Below, piece after piece: positions 24,402-32,087 of a DNA stretch of 46,042 nt (the stretch's first letter is position 1; each line of letters starts with the position of its first letter). Under the pieces are notes generated by a model. It made no database searches. It was not told where the DNA came from and worked only from the letters and a program-made list of their open reading frames with translations. The stretch is from the NCBI GenBank assembly GCA_039922875.1, contig JBDTDV010000050.1, positions 1 to 46,042 of the forward strand, given 5' to 3'. This DNA comes from JBDTDV01 sp039922875 (lineage in GTDB: Bacteria > Actinomycetota > Actinomycetes > Actinomycetales > Microbacteriaceae). A program made the translations under genes and the position numbers.

Positions 24402-24863
24402 ATGGACACACTGCTGAACATCCTGCATGTGCTGACCTCGGTGTTCATCATCGGGCCGATGGCGATCCTGCCGATGACCGGACTGCGCGCGCTGCGCGCC
24501 GGAAACGGTGCGCAGGTGGACGCGATGGCCAAGTCGACCCTGATCTTCACCCTGCTCTCCCTGCTGGTGGTGATCTTCGGTTTCGGGGTGCTTGGTACCA
24601 GCGACCCGAAATTCAACCTCAGCGTCGGTACACCCTGGGTGGTCATCTCGATCACCCTGTACGTGTTGGCCTTCATCCTGAACCTGGCGCTGGTCTGGCC
24701 TGCGTTGCGCCGTGCGGCCAGACGGATGCTGCCGGCCGACTCGACGGGGCCAGCCGAGACTCCGGTGCCGTCCAACAGCGACTACACCCTGATCGCGATG
24801 GGAAGCGGCATCGTCTCGATCCTGCTCGTGGTGATCGTGATCCTGATGGTCTGGAAGCCGTAA
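24402..24863 (+). CDS. DUF2269-type membrane protein
   Basis: A 153-residue integral membrane protein with four helices: LLNILHVLTSVFIIGPMAIL, TLIFTLLSLLVVIFGFGVLG, WVVISITLYVLAFILNLALV and IAMGSGIVSILLVVIVILMV. The arrangement, with an early conserved histidine (LHVL) and a helix-helix loop KFNLSVGTPW, resembles DUF2269 proteins, whose function is not established. Transcription is likely leaderless from TAGGCT. Confidence 0.65.
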   Translation: MDTLLNILHVLTSVFIIGPMAILPMTGLRALRAGNGAQVDAMAKSTLIFTLLSLLVVIFGFGVLGTSDPKFNLSVGTPWVVISITLYVLAFILNLALVWPALRRAARRMLPADSTGPAETPVPSNSDYTLIAMGSGIVSILLVVIVILMVWKP

Positions 24864-24882
24864 CCCAGCATTCATTACGCTT

Positions 24883-24894
24883 CATGTCGACATG
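24883..24894. promoter_or_regulatory. CATGTCGACATG palindrome, candidate metY operator
   Basis: A 12-bp perfect palindrome sits two bases upstream of the -35 hexamer of the metY promoter, a position suited to a regulator of methionine genes. It does not resemble the McbR site of corynebacteria. Confidence 0.4.
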
Positions 24895-24896
24895 GT

Positions 24897-24925
24897 TTGA
24901 CCCAGCCTGTCGCAGTACCTACTCT
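24897..24925 (+). promoter_or_regulatory. metY promoter (TTGACC-17-TACTCT)
   Basis: TTGACC at 24897-24902 and TACTCT at 24920-24925 are separated by 17 bases, a strong housekeeping-type promoter. The predicted start near 24932 leaves a 5' UTR of only ~53 bases, too short for a SAM riboswitch. Confidence 0.65.
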
Positions 24926-24946
24926 CGTGGGAAACGCGGTGACGCC

Positions 24947-24988
24947 ATGCGCAACCGCCCCATGACAGCGATAGGAGCCACACCATGA
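24947..24988 (+). CDS. Possible 13-codon upstream ORF coupled to metY
   Basis: ATG at 24947 opens a 13-residue peptide (MRNRPMTAIGATP) whose TGA overlaps the metY start as ATGA. The metY ribosome-binding site AGGAG lies inside this ORF, so its translation could influence metY initiation. Its own ribosome-binding site is weak, and it may be accidental. Confidence 0.3.
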   Translation: MRNRPMTAIGATP

Positions 24989-26337
24989 GCGACACCTCCG
25001 AATCAGGTATTGCCGAACAGAACGAAGCAGCCTGGCAGTTCGAGACCAAACAGATTCATTCCGGGGCTCACCCTGACCCGGCGACGAACGCCAGGGCGAC
25101 GCCGATCTATCAGACCACCTCGTATGTTTTCAACAGCGCCGAGCACGCCGAGAATCTCTTCTCGCTGGCTGAATTCGGAAACATCTACACCCGAATCCAG
25201 AATCCGACCCAGGCGGTTGTTGAAGAGCGCCTGGCCGCGCTTGAGGGCGGCACCGGCGCCCTGCTGGTCGCATCCGGAATGTCCGCGACGACGATAGCGG
25301 TGCTGAACATCGCGCAGGCCGGGGACCACATCGTGTCTTCTTCCTCGGTGTACGGCGGCACGTACAACCTCTTCAAGTACACCCTGGCAAAGCTCGGCAT
25401 CGAAACCACCTTCGTCGAAGACCAAGACGACCAGGACGAGTGGCGCCGCGCGGTCCGACCCAACACCAAGCTTTTCTTCGCGGAAACCATCGGCAATCCT
25501 CGGATAAACGTCCTTGACATTCGTACCGTCGCCGATATCGCACACGAGAACGGCGTTCCGTTGATCGCGGACAACACCATCGCGACCCCGTACCTGTTGC
25601 GCCCATTCGAGCACGGGGCGGACATCGTCGTGCACGCGGCCACGAAGTTCCTCGGCGGCCATGGCACGGTCATCGCAGGCATCATCGTCGACGGCGGCAA
25701 GTTCCAGTGGTCCAAGAATGTTGAGAAGTTCCCTGGACTGACCGAGCCGGACCCGTCATACCACGGTGCCAGCTACACGACCGCCGTCGGCGACCCGCTG
25801 GCGTACATCATCAAGGCGAGGGTGCAGTTGCTGCGCGACCTCGGCGCGGCGATTTCACCGGTCAGCGCCTGGCAGCTGATCCAGGGCATCGAGACGCTCA
25901 GTCTGCGGATGGAGCGGCACGTGCAGAACACCCAGGCGATCGCGGAGTGGCTGGACAGTCTGGACGATGTGGACACCGTCTACTACGCCGGCCTGCCTTC
26001 GAGCCCGTGGTATTCCCTGGCCAACAGGTACACGCCGAAGGGTGTCGGCGCCGTGCTCTCCTTCGACCTCAAGGGCGGTGTGGCCGCCGGCCGAGCGCTC
26101 GTGGACGGCGTCAGCCTGTTCAGCCACTTGGCCAACATCGGTGACGTGCGCAGCCTGATCATTCACCCGGCATCCACGACGCACTCGCAGTTGTCGCCGG
26201 AGCAGCGCCTATCCGCCGGGGTCACTCCCGGTCTGGTGCGGCTCTCGATCGGACTGGAGAGCGTTGACGACATCAAGAACGATCTCGCCGCGGGCCTTGC
26301 CGCGGCGAGGGCTGTCGCCGAGGTCGCCCGCGCCTAG
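24985..26337 (+). CDS. metY: O-acetylhomoserine sulfhydrylase
   Basis: A 450-residue Cys/Met-metabolism PLP enzyme that makes homocysteine directly from O-acetylhomoserine and sulfide. The early FETKQIHSGAHPDPATNARATPIYQT is typical of the MetY group rather than MetB. The PLP phosphate-binding SGMSATTIAVLN is at ~97-108, and the Schiff-base lysine is Lys221 in HAATKFLGGHGTV. The long segment around YHGASYTTAVGDPLAY is a MetY hallmark. AGGAG precedes the ATG. It is followed by metX, with a hairpin terminator between them, so the pair may be partly uncoupled. Confidence 0.96.
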   Translation: MSDTSESGIAEQNEAAWQFETKQIHSGAHPDPATNARATPIYQTTSYVFNSAEHAENLFSLAEFGNIYTRIQNPTQAVVEERLAALEGGTGALLVASGMSATTIAVLNIAQAGDHIVSSSSVYGGTYNLFKYTLAKLGIETTFVEDQDDQDEWRRAVRPNTKLFFAETIGNPRINVLDIRTVADIAHENGVPLIADNTIATPYLLRPFEHGADIVVHAATKFLGGHGTVIAGIIVDGGKFQWSKNVEKFPGLTEPDPSYHGASYTTAVGDPLAYIIKARVQLLRDLGAAISPVSAWQLIQGIETLSLRMERHVQNTQAIAEWLDSLDDVDTVYYAGLPSSPWYSLANRYTPKGVGAVLSFDLKGGVAAGRALVDGVSLFSHLANIGDVRSLIIHPASTTHSQLSPEQRLSAGVTPGLVRLSIGLESVDDIKNDLAAGLAAARAVAEVARA

Positions 26338-26386
26338 ACGAACGAGACCGCCCGTCGATACGACCCGGAACCGAATCGACCGGGCT

Positions 26387-26418
26387 GCAATTCCCGCCCC
26401 GCCCGGGGCGGGAATTGC
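26387..26418 (+). terminator. Strong hairpin between metY and metX
   Basis: GCAATTCCCGCCCC and GGGGCGGGAATTGC form a perfect 14-bp stem with a four-base loop (GCCC), 50 bases after the metY stop. It is followed by GGTTTAG, a poor U-tract, so termination may be partial, or the hairpin may protect the metY transcript end. Confidence 0.65.
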
Positions 26419-26485
26419 GGTTTAGACCAGCCCCGCGACGTAACATGACGCCCGCCAGCCGATCCATTGGGCACAATGGGATCAT

Positions 26486-27691
26486 ATGGACTGGCAGACA
26501 CCCGAGGACACCGTCCCATCGACCTTTGTGACCGAGGCGCAGGTGCGCTCGATGCTGGGCAAACCCGCCGCCAGCGGTGCCTGGCGGGAGAGCGACCACC
26601 CGGGGCATCGCGAGTTCGCGCCGCTGGGCCCCTTCGCGTTCGAACACGGCGGGGAACTGCCCTTCGCCCGAATCGCCTACGAGACCTGGGGCGAACTCGC
26701 ACCGAATCGGGACAATGCCGTGCTCGTGCTGCACGCGCTCACCGGAGACAGCCATGTCGCCGGTACCGCGGGCGCGGGGCACGCCACCGGCGGCTGGTGG
26801 GGTGGGATCGTCGGGCCAGGCAAGGCGATCGACACCGACAGGTGGTTCGTGGTCGCTCCGAACATGCTCGGCGGCTGTCAGGGCAGCACCGGCCCAGCCT
26901 CGCTGGCACCAGACGGCTACGAGTGGGGGCCGCGGTTTCCATACACCACGATCCGGGATCAGGTTCGCGCCCAGGCCACGTTTTCCGACGTGATCGGTAT
27001 CGGCCGCTGGGCCGCGGTGGTCGGAGGCTCGATGGGCGGGATGCACGCCATCGAATGGGGGGTGGGCTACCCCGACCGGGTGCAACGTCTGGCCGTGATC
27101 GCCGCACCGCCGGCATCCAGCTCAGATCAGATCGCGGTGAACTCGGTACAACTGGAGGCGGTCCGGATGGATCCGTACTTCCGCGCCGGGCACTACTACG
27201 AGGCGGAGGACGGCGAGGGGCCGCACCGAGGCCTGGCCTTGGCCAGGCGGATGGCTCTGATCAACTATCGAAGTCGCGCCGAACTCAACGGCCGATTTCA
27301 ACGCAGCTGGCAGAGCGGAATCAGCCCGCTTGGCGGCGGCGGGCGGTACGCCGTCGAGTCATATCTTGACTTCCACGGCAATAAGTTCACCCGCCGCTTC
27401 GACGCCAACAGCTACATCACGCTGGTGGAGTCGATGAACTCGCACGATATCGCTCGCGGCCGTGGCAGCATCCGCGAGGCTTTGGCCAGGGTCACCGCCA
27501 GAACGCTTGTCGTCGGGATCGACAGCGACAGGCTGTTTCCCCTGGAGGGCCAACGCGAGATTGCGGCGCATCTCGCCGGGAACATCGACGGGGCAACTCC
27601 GGTGGTAATAGAGTCAATCTTTGGGCACGACGGATTCCTGATCGAAACCGAATCGGTCGGACGTGAGCTTCGCCGCCTTCTGGCGGAATAG
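26486..27691 (+). CDS. metX: Homoserine O-acetyltransferase
   Basis: A 401-residue alpha/beta hydrolase-fold enzyme that transfers acetyl from acetyl-CoA to homoserine, supplying metY. The oxyanion strand VLHALTGDSHVAG is at ~81-93, and the nucleophile elbow GGSMGGMHAIEW has Ser182. The late acid (GIDSDRLFPL) and the histidine in FGHDGFLIE complete the triad. Acetyl rather than succinyl transfer is inferred from the actinobacterial metX context. A CACAAT hexamer ends eight bases before the ATG as a possible leaderless -10. The next gene, a histidine kinase, starts 33 bases downstream. Confidence 0.96.
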   Translation: MDWQTPEDTVPSTFVTEAQVRSMLGKPAASGAWRESDHPGHREFAPLGPFAFEHGGELPFARIAYETWGELAPNRDNAVLVLHALTGDSHVAGTAGAGHATGGWWGGIVGPGKAIDTDRWFVVAPNMLGGCQGSTGPASLAPDGYEWGPRFPYTTIRDQVRAQATFSDVIGIGRWAAVVGGSMGGMHAIEWGVGYPDRVQRLAVIAAPPASSSDQIAVNSVQLEAVRMDPYFRAGHYYEAEDGEGPHRGLALARRMALINYRSRAELNGRFQRSWQSGISPLGGGGRYAVESYLDFHGNKFTRRFDANSYITLVESMNSHDIARGRGSIREALARVTARTLVVGIDSDRLFPLEGQREIAAHLAGNIDGATPVVIESIFGHDGFLIETESVGRELRRLLAE

Positions 27692-27724
27692 CCGCACGCC
27701 CACACCGCGAAGGGGGGCGATCTG

Positions 27725-28888
27725 ATGAGGCGCATCCTCAAAGAGCGCGATCGCCTCCTCGAAATGGGCAGCCGCAGCATCGGGATGGGCGCAACCGCGA
27801 CGGCGATCCTCTGCATCAGCGTGCCAGGCGCCATCGCGTTGCCCGGCTACCTGCTCGTCCTGATCTGTCTGCTGCTGCTTGCGCTGTGCCAGTACCGTCT
27901 GGTCTCGCCCACCCCGTCGCTCTGGCTGACGGCCACCCTCGCTGTCGGCCTCACCAGCATTCTGGTGGTGGGAGCGGCGGCCGCACCGCAGAACATAGCC
28001 AGCGTAAGCGCGGTCGTCGTGATCGCATCCGGATCGCTCGGATCGCTCGCGATCATGCTAGTGTCATCAGCCGGCAGGCGGGTGTTCCTCGCCGTCGGAC
28101 TGGCCATGACGCTCGGCGCGGCGCTGGCGGTCATCCTGTCCGGCCCGAAGCCGACGCCGGAGGCCGTCGCACTGATCCTGGCCGGCTGGGCGGCATGTGC
28201 GGTGATCGGAGTGTGGCTGTGCCGGGCGGTGCCGCGGGTGATCACCCGGATCTCGCGGATGGGCCAGGCCTACCGGGCTGAGCGGTTGGCCAGCGAGGCA
28301 GAAGCGCGGCGACGACAGGGGGCCAGGCTGCTGCATGACACGGTGCTGGCCACACTGACTTTGCTCGCCCACTCCGGGGTCGGCGTCAGCGAGCAGGCTC
28401 TGCGGCAGCAGGCCGCCGAGGATGCCACGCTTTTGCGCCAGTTGCGCCTTGGCGCCAACCCCACCCCGCACTCCTCCGGCGACTACAACCTGCGGCCGGT
28501 TGACGAATCGAGCCTGGGAAACACGCTGGAATCGGTCAAACAACGATTCCGCCGAATGGGGCTGGACGTCACCTGGCACGGAACCGGCCACGTGCTGCTT
28601 CCCAGCGAGGTTCTCGACTCCTTCCTGCTCGCTCTGGCCGAGTGCCTGGAAAACGTGCGCCGTCACTCCGGTGTGAGCCAGGCCCATGTCACCATCACCG
28701 ACGACGATGCCACGGTGCGGGCCATGGTCACCGATGCCGGAATCGGTTTCGACCTGGACGCCATTGAGCAGAGCAGGCTCGGCTTCACCGAGTCGATCGT
28801 GGCGCGGCTGCGGGATGTCGGCGGCAACGCTCGGCTGTTCTCCTCCCCCGGGTCTGGCACCACCGTCGTCTTGGAGGTGCCCAAGTGA
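27725..28888 (+). CDS. Sensor histidine kinase (NarL/DesK-like)
   Basis: A 387-residue membrane kinase. Residues ~20-165 contain about five to six helices with little extracytoplasmic sequence, suggesting sensing within or at the membrane. The H-box is ARLLHDTVLATLTLLAHSG with phospho-acceptor His204. The ATPase N-box is ECLENVRRHSGVSQAHVTI, and the G-boxes are DAGIGFD and GSGTTVVLEV. AAGGGGGG precedes the ATG at 27725. It forms a trio with a kinase-like membrane protein and a LuxR-type regulator, and may be co-transcribed with metX. Confidence 0.92.
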   Translation: MRRILKERDRLLEMGSRSIGMGATATAILCISVPGAIALPGYLLVLICLLLLALCQYRLVSPTPSLWLTATLAVGLTSILVVGAAAAPQNIASVSAVVVIASGSLGSLAIMLVSSAGRRVFLAVGLAMTLGAALAVILSGPKPTPEAVALILAGWAACAVIGVWLCRAVPRVITRISRMGQAYRAERLASEAEARRRQGARLLHDTVLATLTLLAHSGVGVSEQALRQQAAEDATLLRQLRLGANPTPHSSGDYNLRPVDESSLGNTLESVKQRFRRMGLDVTWHGTGHVLLPSEVLDSFLLALAECLENVRRHSGVSQAHVTITDDDATVRAMVTDAGIGFDLDAIEQSRLGFTESIVARLRDVGGNARLFSSPGSGTTVVLEVPK

Positions 28889-30045
28889 AAACTCCAGGCC
28901 GCGCCGCCGCGCACACCATGATCGGCGTCAGTCACCTGGGCATGGCGCTGACCATCACGGTGAACATCGTGCTGCTGTACGCCTTCTCCGTCTTCCTGAT
29001 CCGGCACGACCGCTACAGCTCGCCAGCGCTGAGCAGTGCCGCCTGGGGAATCCTGATCGTCACGGTTCTGACGGCGGAGATCGCAACGGCCAAGCGCACC
29101 GAGCCGCTGCCGGACTGGAGCTTCTGGGCCTACCTGGCGGCGCTCACGGTGGTTGTCGCGCTCGACGTCGCCGGAGCATGGGGTGCCAGCACCCGCTTCG
29201 CGTACCCGACTGCCGCCGCCGCTACCGGGGCTGCCTTGCTGGTCGCCGCGCTGTCCCGCAGGACCCGGGACATCCTCGCTCCGACCGCAGTGCTCGCCAT
29301 CACCCTTGCGGTGACTCTGAGCAGTTCGGCACGAACCGATATCCTCACGCTGGCTTCGGACATCATGGTGCTGGCCTTCTCGCTGGCTCCGCCGCTACTG
29401 GGAGCCGGGATCGTACATGCGTTCCGGGTTCTGATCATGCTGGAAGCCGATCGCGTGCAAGTGCAGAGCACGATCACCGCACCGGCGTTCACCGTCGGCC
29501 TGCACGCCTCAGAGGAGCTGGCCAGGCTCGACTTGGACGCCGAGCGACTTCTGCAAGCCGTCGCCAGCGGGAGCGCCCCGCTACCGCTCGGGGCGGATCA
29601 GACCGCGGCCGCCGCGACGCTGGCCACCAAACTACGTTCGCACCTGATCGAGGGTAGGAGGCAGACCTGGCTGTACCATGCGATTGCCGAATCCGCGTTT
29701 CTCGGCCCCGCAGTCCAGCTGAGCGACCCGCACGATCTGGCCGTGTTGCTCAGTCCCGCCCAGCGTGATGGACTGCTCTCCGCCGTCTGGCTCCTGATCA
29801 GCGAACCGATCAAACCGGGTCAAGCGGTGCAGTTGGTCATCGGCGCCTCGCTGACCGGCCGCGCCCGTCGGCGCCGCGGTCATTTGGTGCCGATCACCAT
29901 CGCAACCACCGGGGTGCCGCGCAAATCAGTGGATCCGGCGATCTGGGAGGCCGTGCGCCGAGTGGGTAGCTTCACCGAAACCCCCCGCGGGACGAATTTT
30001 GGAATAACCATTGAATGTAGAGTAGGAAATCCGGTAGACCAGTAG
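28885..30045 (+). CDS. Degenerate kinase-like membrane protein of the two-component trio
   Basis: A 386-residue protein whose GTG overlaps the kinase stop by four bases. The N-terminal ~170 residues hold about six helices (LGMALTITVNIVLLYAFSVF; LILTVLT-type segments; ILAPTAVLAITLAVTLSS). The C-terminal ~200 residues have the length and helix pattern of a kinase core (AFRVLIMLEADRVQVQSTIT; SEELARLDLDAERLLQAV). However, no H-box HD, no N-box asparagine in a recognisable context and no DxGxG motif are seen. The final RGTNFGITIEC resembles the last strands of an HATPase domain. It may be a pseudokinase that modulates the partner kinase; this is inference from position and layout. Confidence 0.65.
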   Translation: MKTPGRAAAHTMIGVSHLGMALTITVNIVLLYAFSVFLIRHDRYSSPALSSAAWGILIVTVLTAEIATAKRTEPLPDWSFWAYLAALTVVVALDVAGAWGASTRFAYPTAAAATGAALLVAALSRRTRDILAPTAVLAITLAVTLSSSARTDILTLASDIMVLAFSLAPPLLGAGIVHAFRVLIMLEADRVQVQSTITAPAFTVGLHASEELARLDLDAERLLQAVASGSAPLPLGADQTAAAATLATKLRSHLIEGRRQTWLYHAIAESAFLGPAVQLSDPHDLAVLLSPAQRDGLLSAVWLLISEPIKPGQAVQLVIGASLTGRARRRRGHLVPITIATTGVPRKSVDPAIWEAVRRVGSFTETPRGTNFGITIECRVGNPVDQ

Positions 30046-30085
30046 TCCCACCCCCGTTTCGGGCTAAGGACACGAAGGACAGCAC

Positions 30086-30742
30086 GTGGCCAACGTAAGC
30101 GAACCCATTCGCATCGCAATTGTGGATGATCATCGAATGCTGCTTGGTGCACTCACCGAATGGATCAGACAGGCCGCGGACGACATCGTGATGGTCGCCG
30201 CGGTCGCCACCTGGCCTGAGTTGCTCACCCACCCTGCGTTCCCGGTCGATGTCGTGCTGCTCGACCTGGACCTCAAGGACAACATCCCGGTCTCGCTCAA
30301 GCTCTCCACGCTGAAGACAACCGGCGTTGCGACGGTGCTGATGAGCACCTATTCCGAGCCCGTCGTCGTCCGCGAGGCACTGGCAGCCGGCGCCATGGGC
30401 TATCTGGTCAAGAGTGAGGATGCCACCTCGATCGTCGAGGCGATCCGGGCCGCCGCGGTCGGCGAATCGTTCATCTCCAGCGAGTTAGATCTCGCTCTCA
30501 TCGCCGACGAGTGCGAACCGACCCCGAAGCTGAGCGCGCAGGAGCGACGGGTGATGGCATTGTACGGGGCCGGCGAGCCGGTCAAGGCGGTGGCGTACCA
30601 GCTCGGCATCTCCGACGAGACCGCCAAGTCGTATCTGAAGCGGATCCGGGAGAAATACCGAATGGCCGGTTTCGATGTCGGCACGAAGGTCGCGTTGCGC
30701 AAGCGCGCCATCCTGGACGGCATCCTGCTGCAGAACAATTGA
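30086..30742 (+). CDS. LuxR/NarL-type response regulator
   Basis: A 218-residue regulator. The receiver domain (1-~125) has the acidic pair Asp14/Asp15, the phospho-acceptor Asp60 (VVLLDLDL), Ser87/Thr88 and Lys109 (GYLVKSED). The LuxR-type HTH follows at ~145-205, LSAQERRVMALYGAGEPVKA through ISDETAKSYLKRIREKYR. The GTG start has GAAGGAC upstream. It is the output of the trio beginning at 27725. Its stop codon abuts the stop of the convergent Fe-S subunit gene with no intergenic base, and its terminator lies within that opposing gene. Confidence 0.93.
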   Translation: MANVSEPIRIAIVDDHRMLLGALTEWIRQAADDIVMVAAVATWPELLTHPAFPVDVVLLDLDLKDNIPVSLKLSTLKTTGVATVLMSTYSEPVVVREALAAGAMGYLVKSEDATSIVEAIRAAAVGESFISSELDLALIADECEPTPKLSAQERRVMALYGAGEPVKAVAYQLGISDETAKSYLKRIREKYRMAGFDVGTKVALRKRAILDGILLQNN

Positions 30743-31249
30743 TCAGGCCGACGGCTTATCCGCCGCTGCCGCCGTGTTTGCGGCGGCAGTTTTAATTGCT
30801 CGGACGATTCCGTGGTACCCGGTGCAGCGACACAAATTCCCGTCTATTGCTTCCCGAATCTCGGCTTCGTCCGGGTCCGGATTCTTTTTGAGCAGGTCCT
30901 CGGTGCAGAAGAGCATGCCGGGCAGGCAGTATCCACACTGAAAGCCATATTCATTCCAGAACGCCGTTTGGATTATCGATAAATCCTCGCTCCCGTCGAC
31001 GAAGCCCTCGATAGTACGGATATCGGCGCCATCGGCGCTGGCGGCAAGTGAAAGGCAGGATTTCACCACCTCGCCGTCCACCGTGACCGTGCATGCCCCA
31101 CAGTCGCCGGTACGACACCCGATATGAGTCCCGGTGAGGTCCAGATCCTCACGGATAACGTCGACCAGGGTCTGGCGGACATCAACAAACGCCTCGCGCC
31201 GCTCTCCGTTCACGGTTACGCTAATGCCGATCCGCTGCTGAGCGGTCAT
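30743..31249 (-). CDS. Molybdenum hydroxylase small subunit, 2x[2Fe-2S] (minus operon)
   Basis: The 168-residue electron-transfer subunit of a xanthine dehydrogenase-family hydroxylase. The plant-type [2Fe-2S] domain has Cys45, Cys50, Cys53 and Cys65 (GCRTGDCGAC...C). The C-terminal helical [2Fe-2S] domain has Cys105, Cys108, Cys140 and Cys142 (CGYC...CRC). The start ATG at 31249 follows GGAGGAGAG and overlaps the FAD-subunit stop (ATGA); an upstream in-frame start is unlikely. It is the last gene of the L-M-S operon. The alanine-rich tail AAANTAAAADKPSA is encoded by the complement of a terminator hairpin used by the opposite strand. Confidence 0.94.
   Translation of the reverse strand: MTAQQRIGISVTVNGERREAFVDVRQTLVDVIREDLDLTGTHIGCRTGDCGACTVTVDGEVVKSCLSLAASADGADIRTIEGFVDGSEDLSIIQTAFWNEYGFQCGYCLPGMLFCTEDLLKKNPDPDEAEIREAIDGNLCRCTGYHGIVRAIKTAAANTAAAADKPSA
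30766..30793 (+). terminator. Intrinsic terminator of the two-component operon, inside the opposing coding region
   Basis: CTGCCGCCG (30766-30774), loop TGTTTG, and CGGCGGCAG (30781-30789) followed by TTTTAATT form a perfect GC-rich stem with a U-tract on the plus strand, 24 bases after the response-regulator stop. On the minus strand it is coding sequence for the last residues of the Fe-S subunit. Confidence 0.8.
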
Positions 31250-32076
31250 CGCTCTCCTCCATCTGTGTCGTGGCGGACGGCCCTGACCGCACGCTGCGCC
31301 ATAACCCCTGCGGTATGGCGTCGGAAATTTGCATTGGCCAGCACGTCGCTCCATGGCTGGTCTATCCGCGAACGAGTGAGGTCAGCGACCTCCTGATCGG
31401 ACTCATTGCCCTCCAGCTCAATCGTGATCGGCCGTACCGCGGCACCGCCGATCACGACCCGGGTGACCAGATCGTTCGCATCGGCCAGACACGCTGCGGT
31501 CACGATTGGAAAGCTGCCGGTAACCGTCCGAAACTTCTGGTAAGAGAATCTCGCTTTTGCGGCGGTACCAGGGATAAGGATGGCCTCAAGCACCTCACCC
31601 GGCTCAAGCGCAGTCTCTAAGGCGTCCACGAAAAACTCGGTTGCCGCAATCACGCGTTGGCCTCGCTCCGATCGCAGAACCATACTCGCCTCCAGCGCGA
31701 CGATTGCGCCAGGGACGTCAGAGGCGGGGTTGGCATAGCATGCCGACCCGCCGATCGTGCCCTTGTTTCGGATCTGCACGCCGCCGGTGATGCCGGATGC
31801 CATTGTTCTCAGCAGCGGTGGCGTGTGGGCTGCGCTGATCAGCTGTGAGTATGTCGTTTTCGGGCCGACCGTGATCGTGTCATCGTTTTCGGATATCCCG
31901 GAGAGGCCTGCGCACTGAAGATCCACCACGATCTTCGGTCGCCGGACGTGGTGGCCCATCTGAGGAACAACCCAGGTTCCGCCGCTGATGATCGCCACCT
32001 CGTCCTCTGTCGTGATCGCCGTCACCACCTCGTCGATGTTCGACGGGCACAAGTACTCGAAACGGTCCAGAATCAT
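31246..32076 (-). CDS. Molybdenum hydroxylase FAD subunit (minus operon)
   Basis: A 276-residue medium subunit that passes electrons from the Fe-S clusters to FAD and the acceptor. The FAD pyrophosphate motifs are GGTWVVPQMGHH (~32-43; usual form AGG.SL.P.M) and TIGGSACYANPASDVP (~106-121; usual TIGG.l.hadPasdlp). The C-terminal CO_deh_flav_C region starts near FSYQKFRTVTGSFPIV. GGAGG lies eight bases before the ATG. It follows the large subunit by 11 bases and overlaps the small subunit by four. Confidence 0.92.
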   Translation of the reverse strand: MILDRFEYLCPSNIDEVVTAITTEDEVAIISGGTWVVPQMGHHVRRPKIVVDLQCAGLSGISENDDTITVGPKTTYSQLISAAHTPPLLRTMASGITGGVQIRNKGTIGGSACYANPASDVPGAIVALEASMVLRSERGQRVIAATEFFVDALETALEPGEVLEAILIPGTAAKARFSYQKFRTVTGSFPIVTAACLADANDLVTRVVIGGAAVRPITIELEGNESDQEVADLTRSRIDQPWSDVLANANFRRHTAGVMAQRAVRAVRHDTDGGER

Positions 32077-32087
32077 GTCTTCGCCTC

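Noticed and set aside
24864..24984. SAM riboswitch upstream of metY
   Set aside because: The predicted UTR is only ~53 bases, and no SAM-I/IV-type helices or conserved core were found; a promoter and palindrome explain the region.
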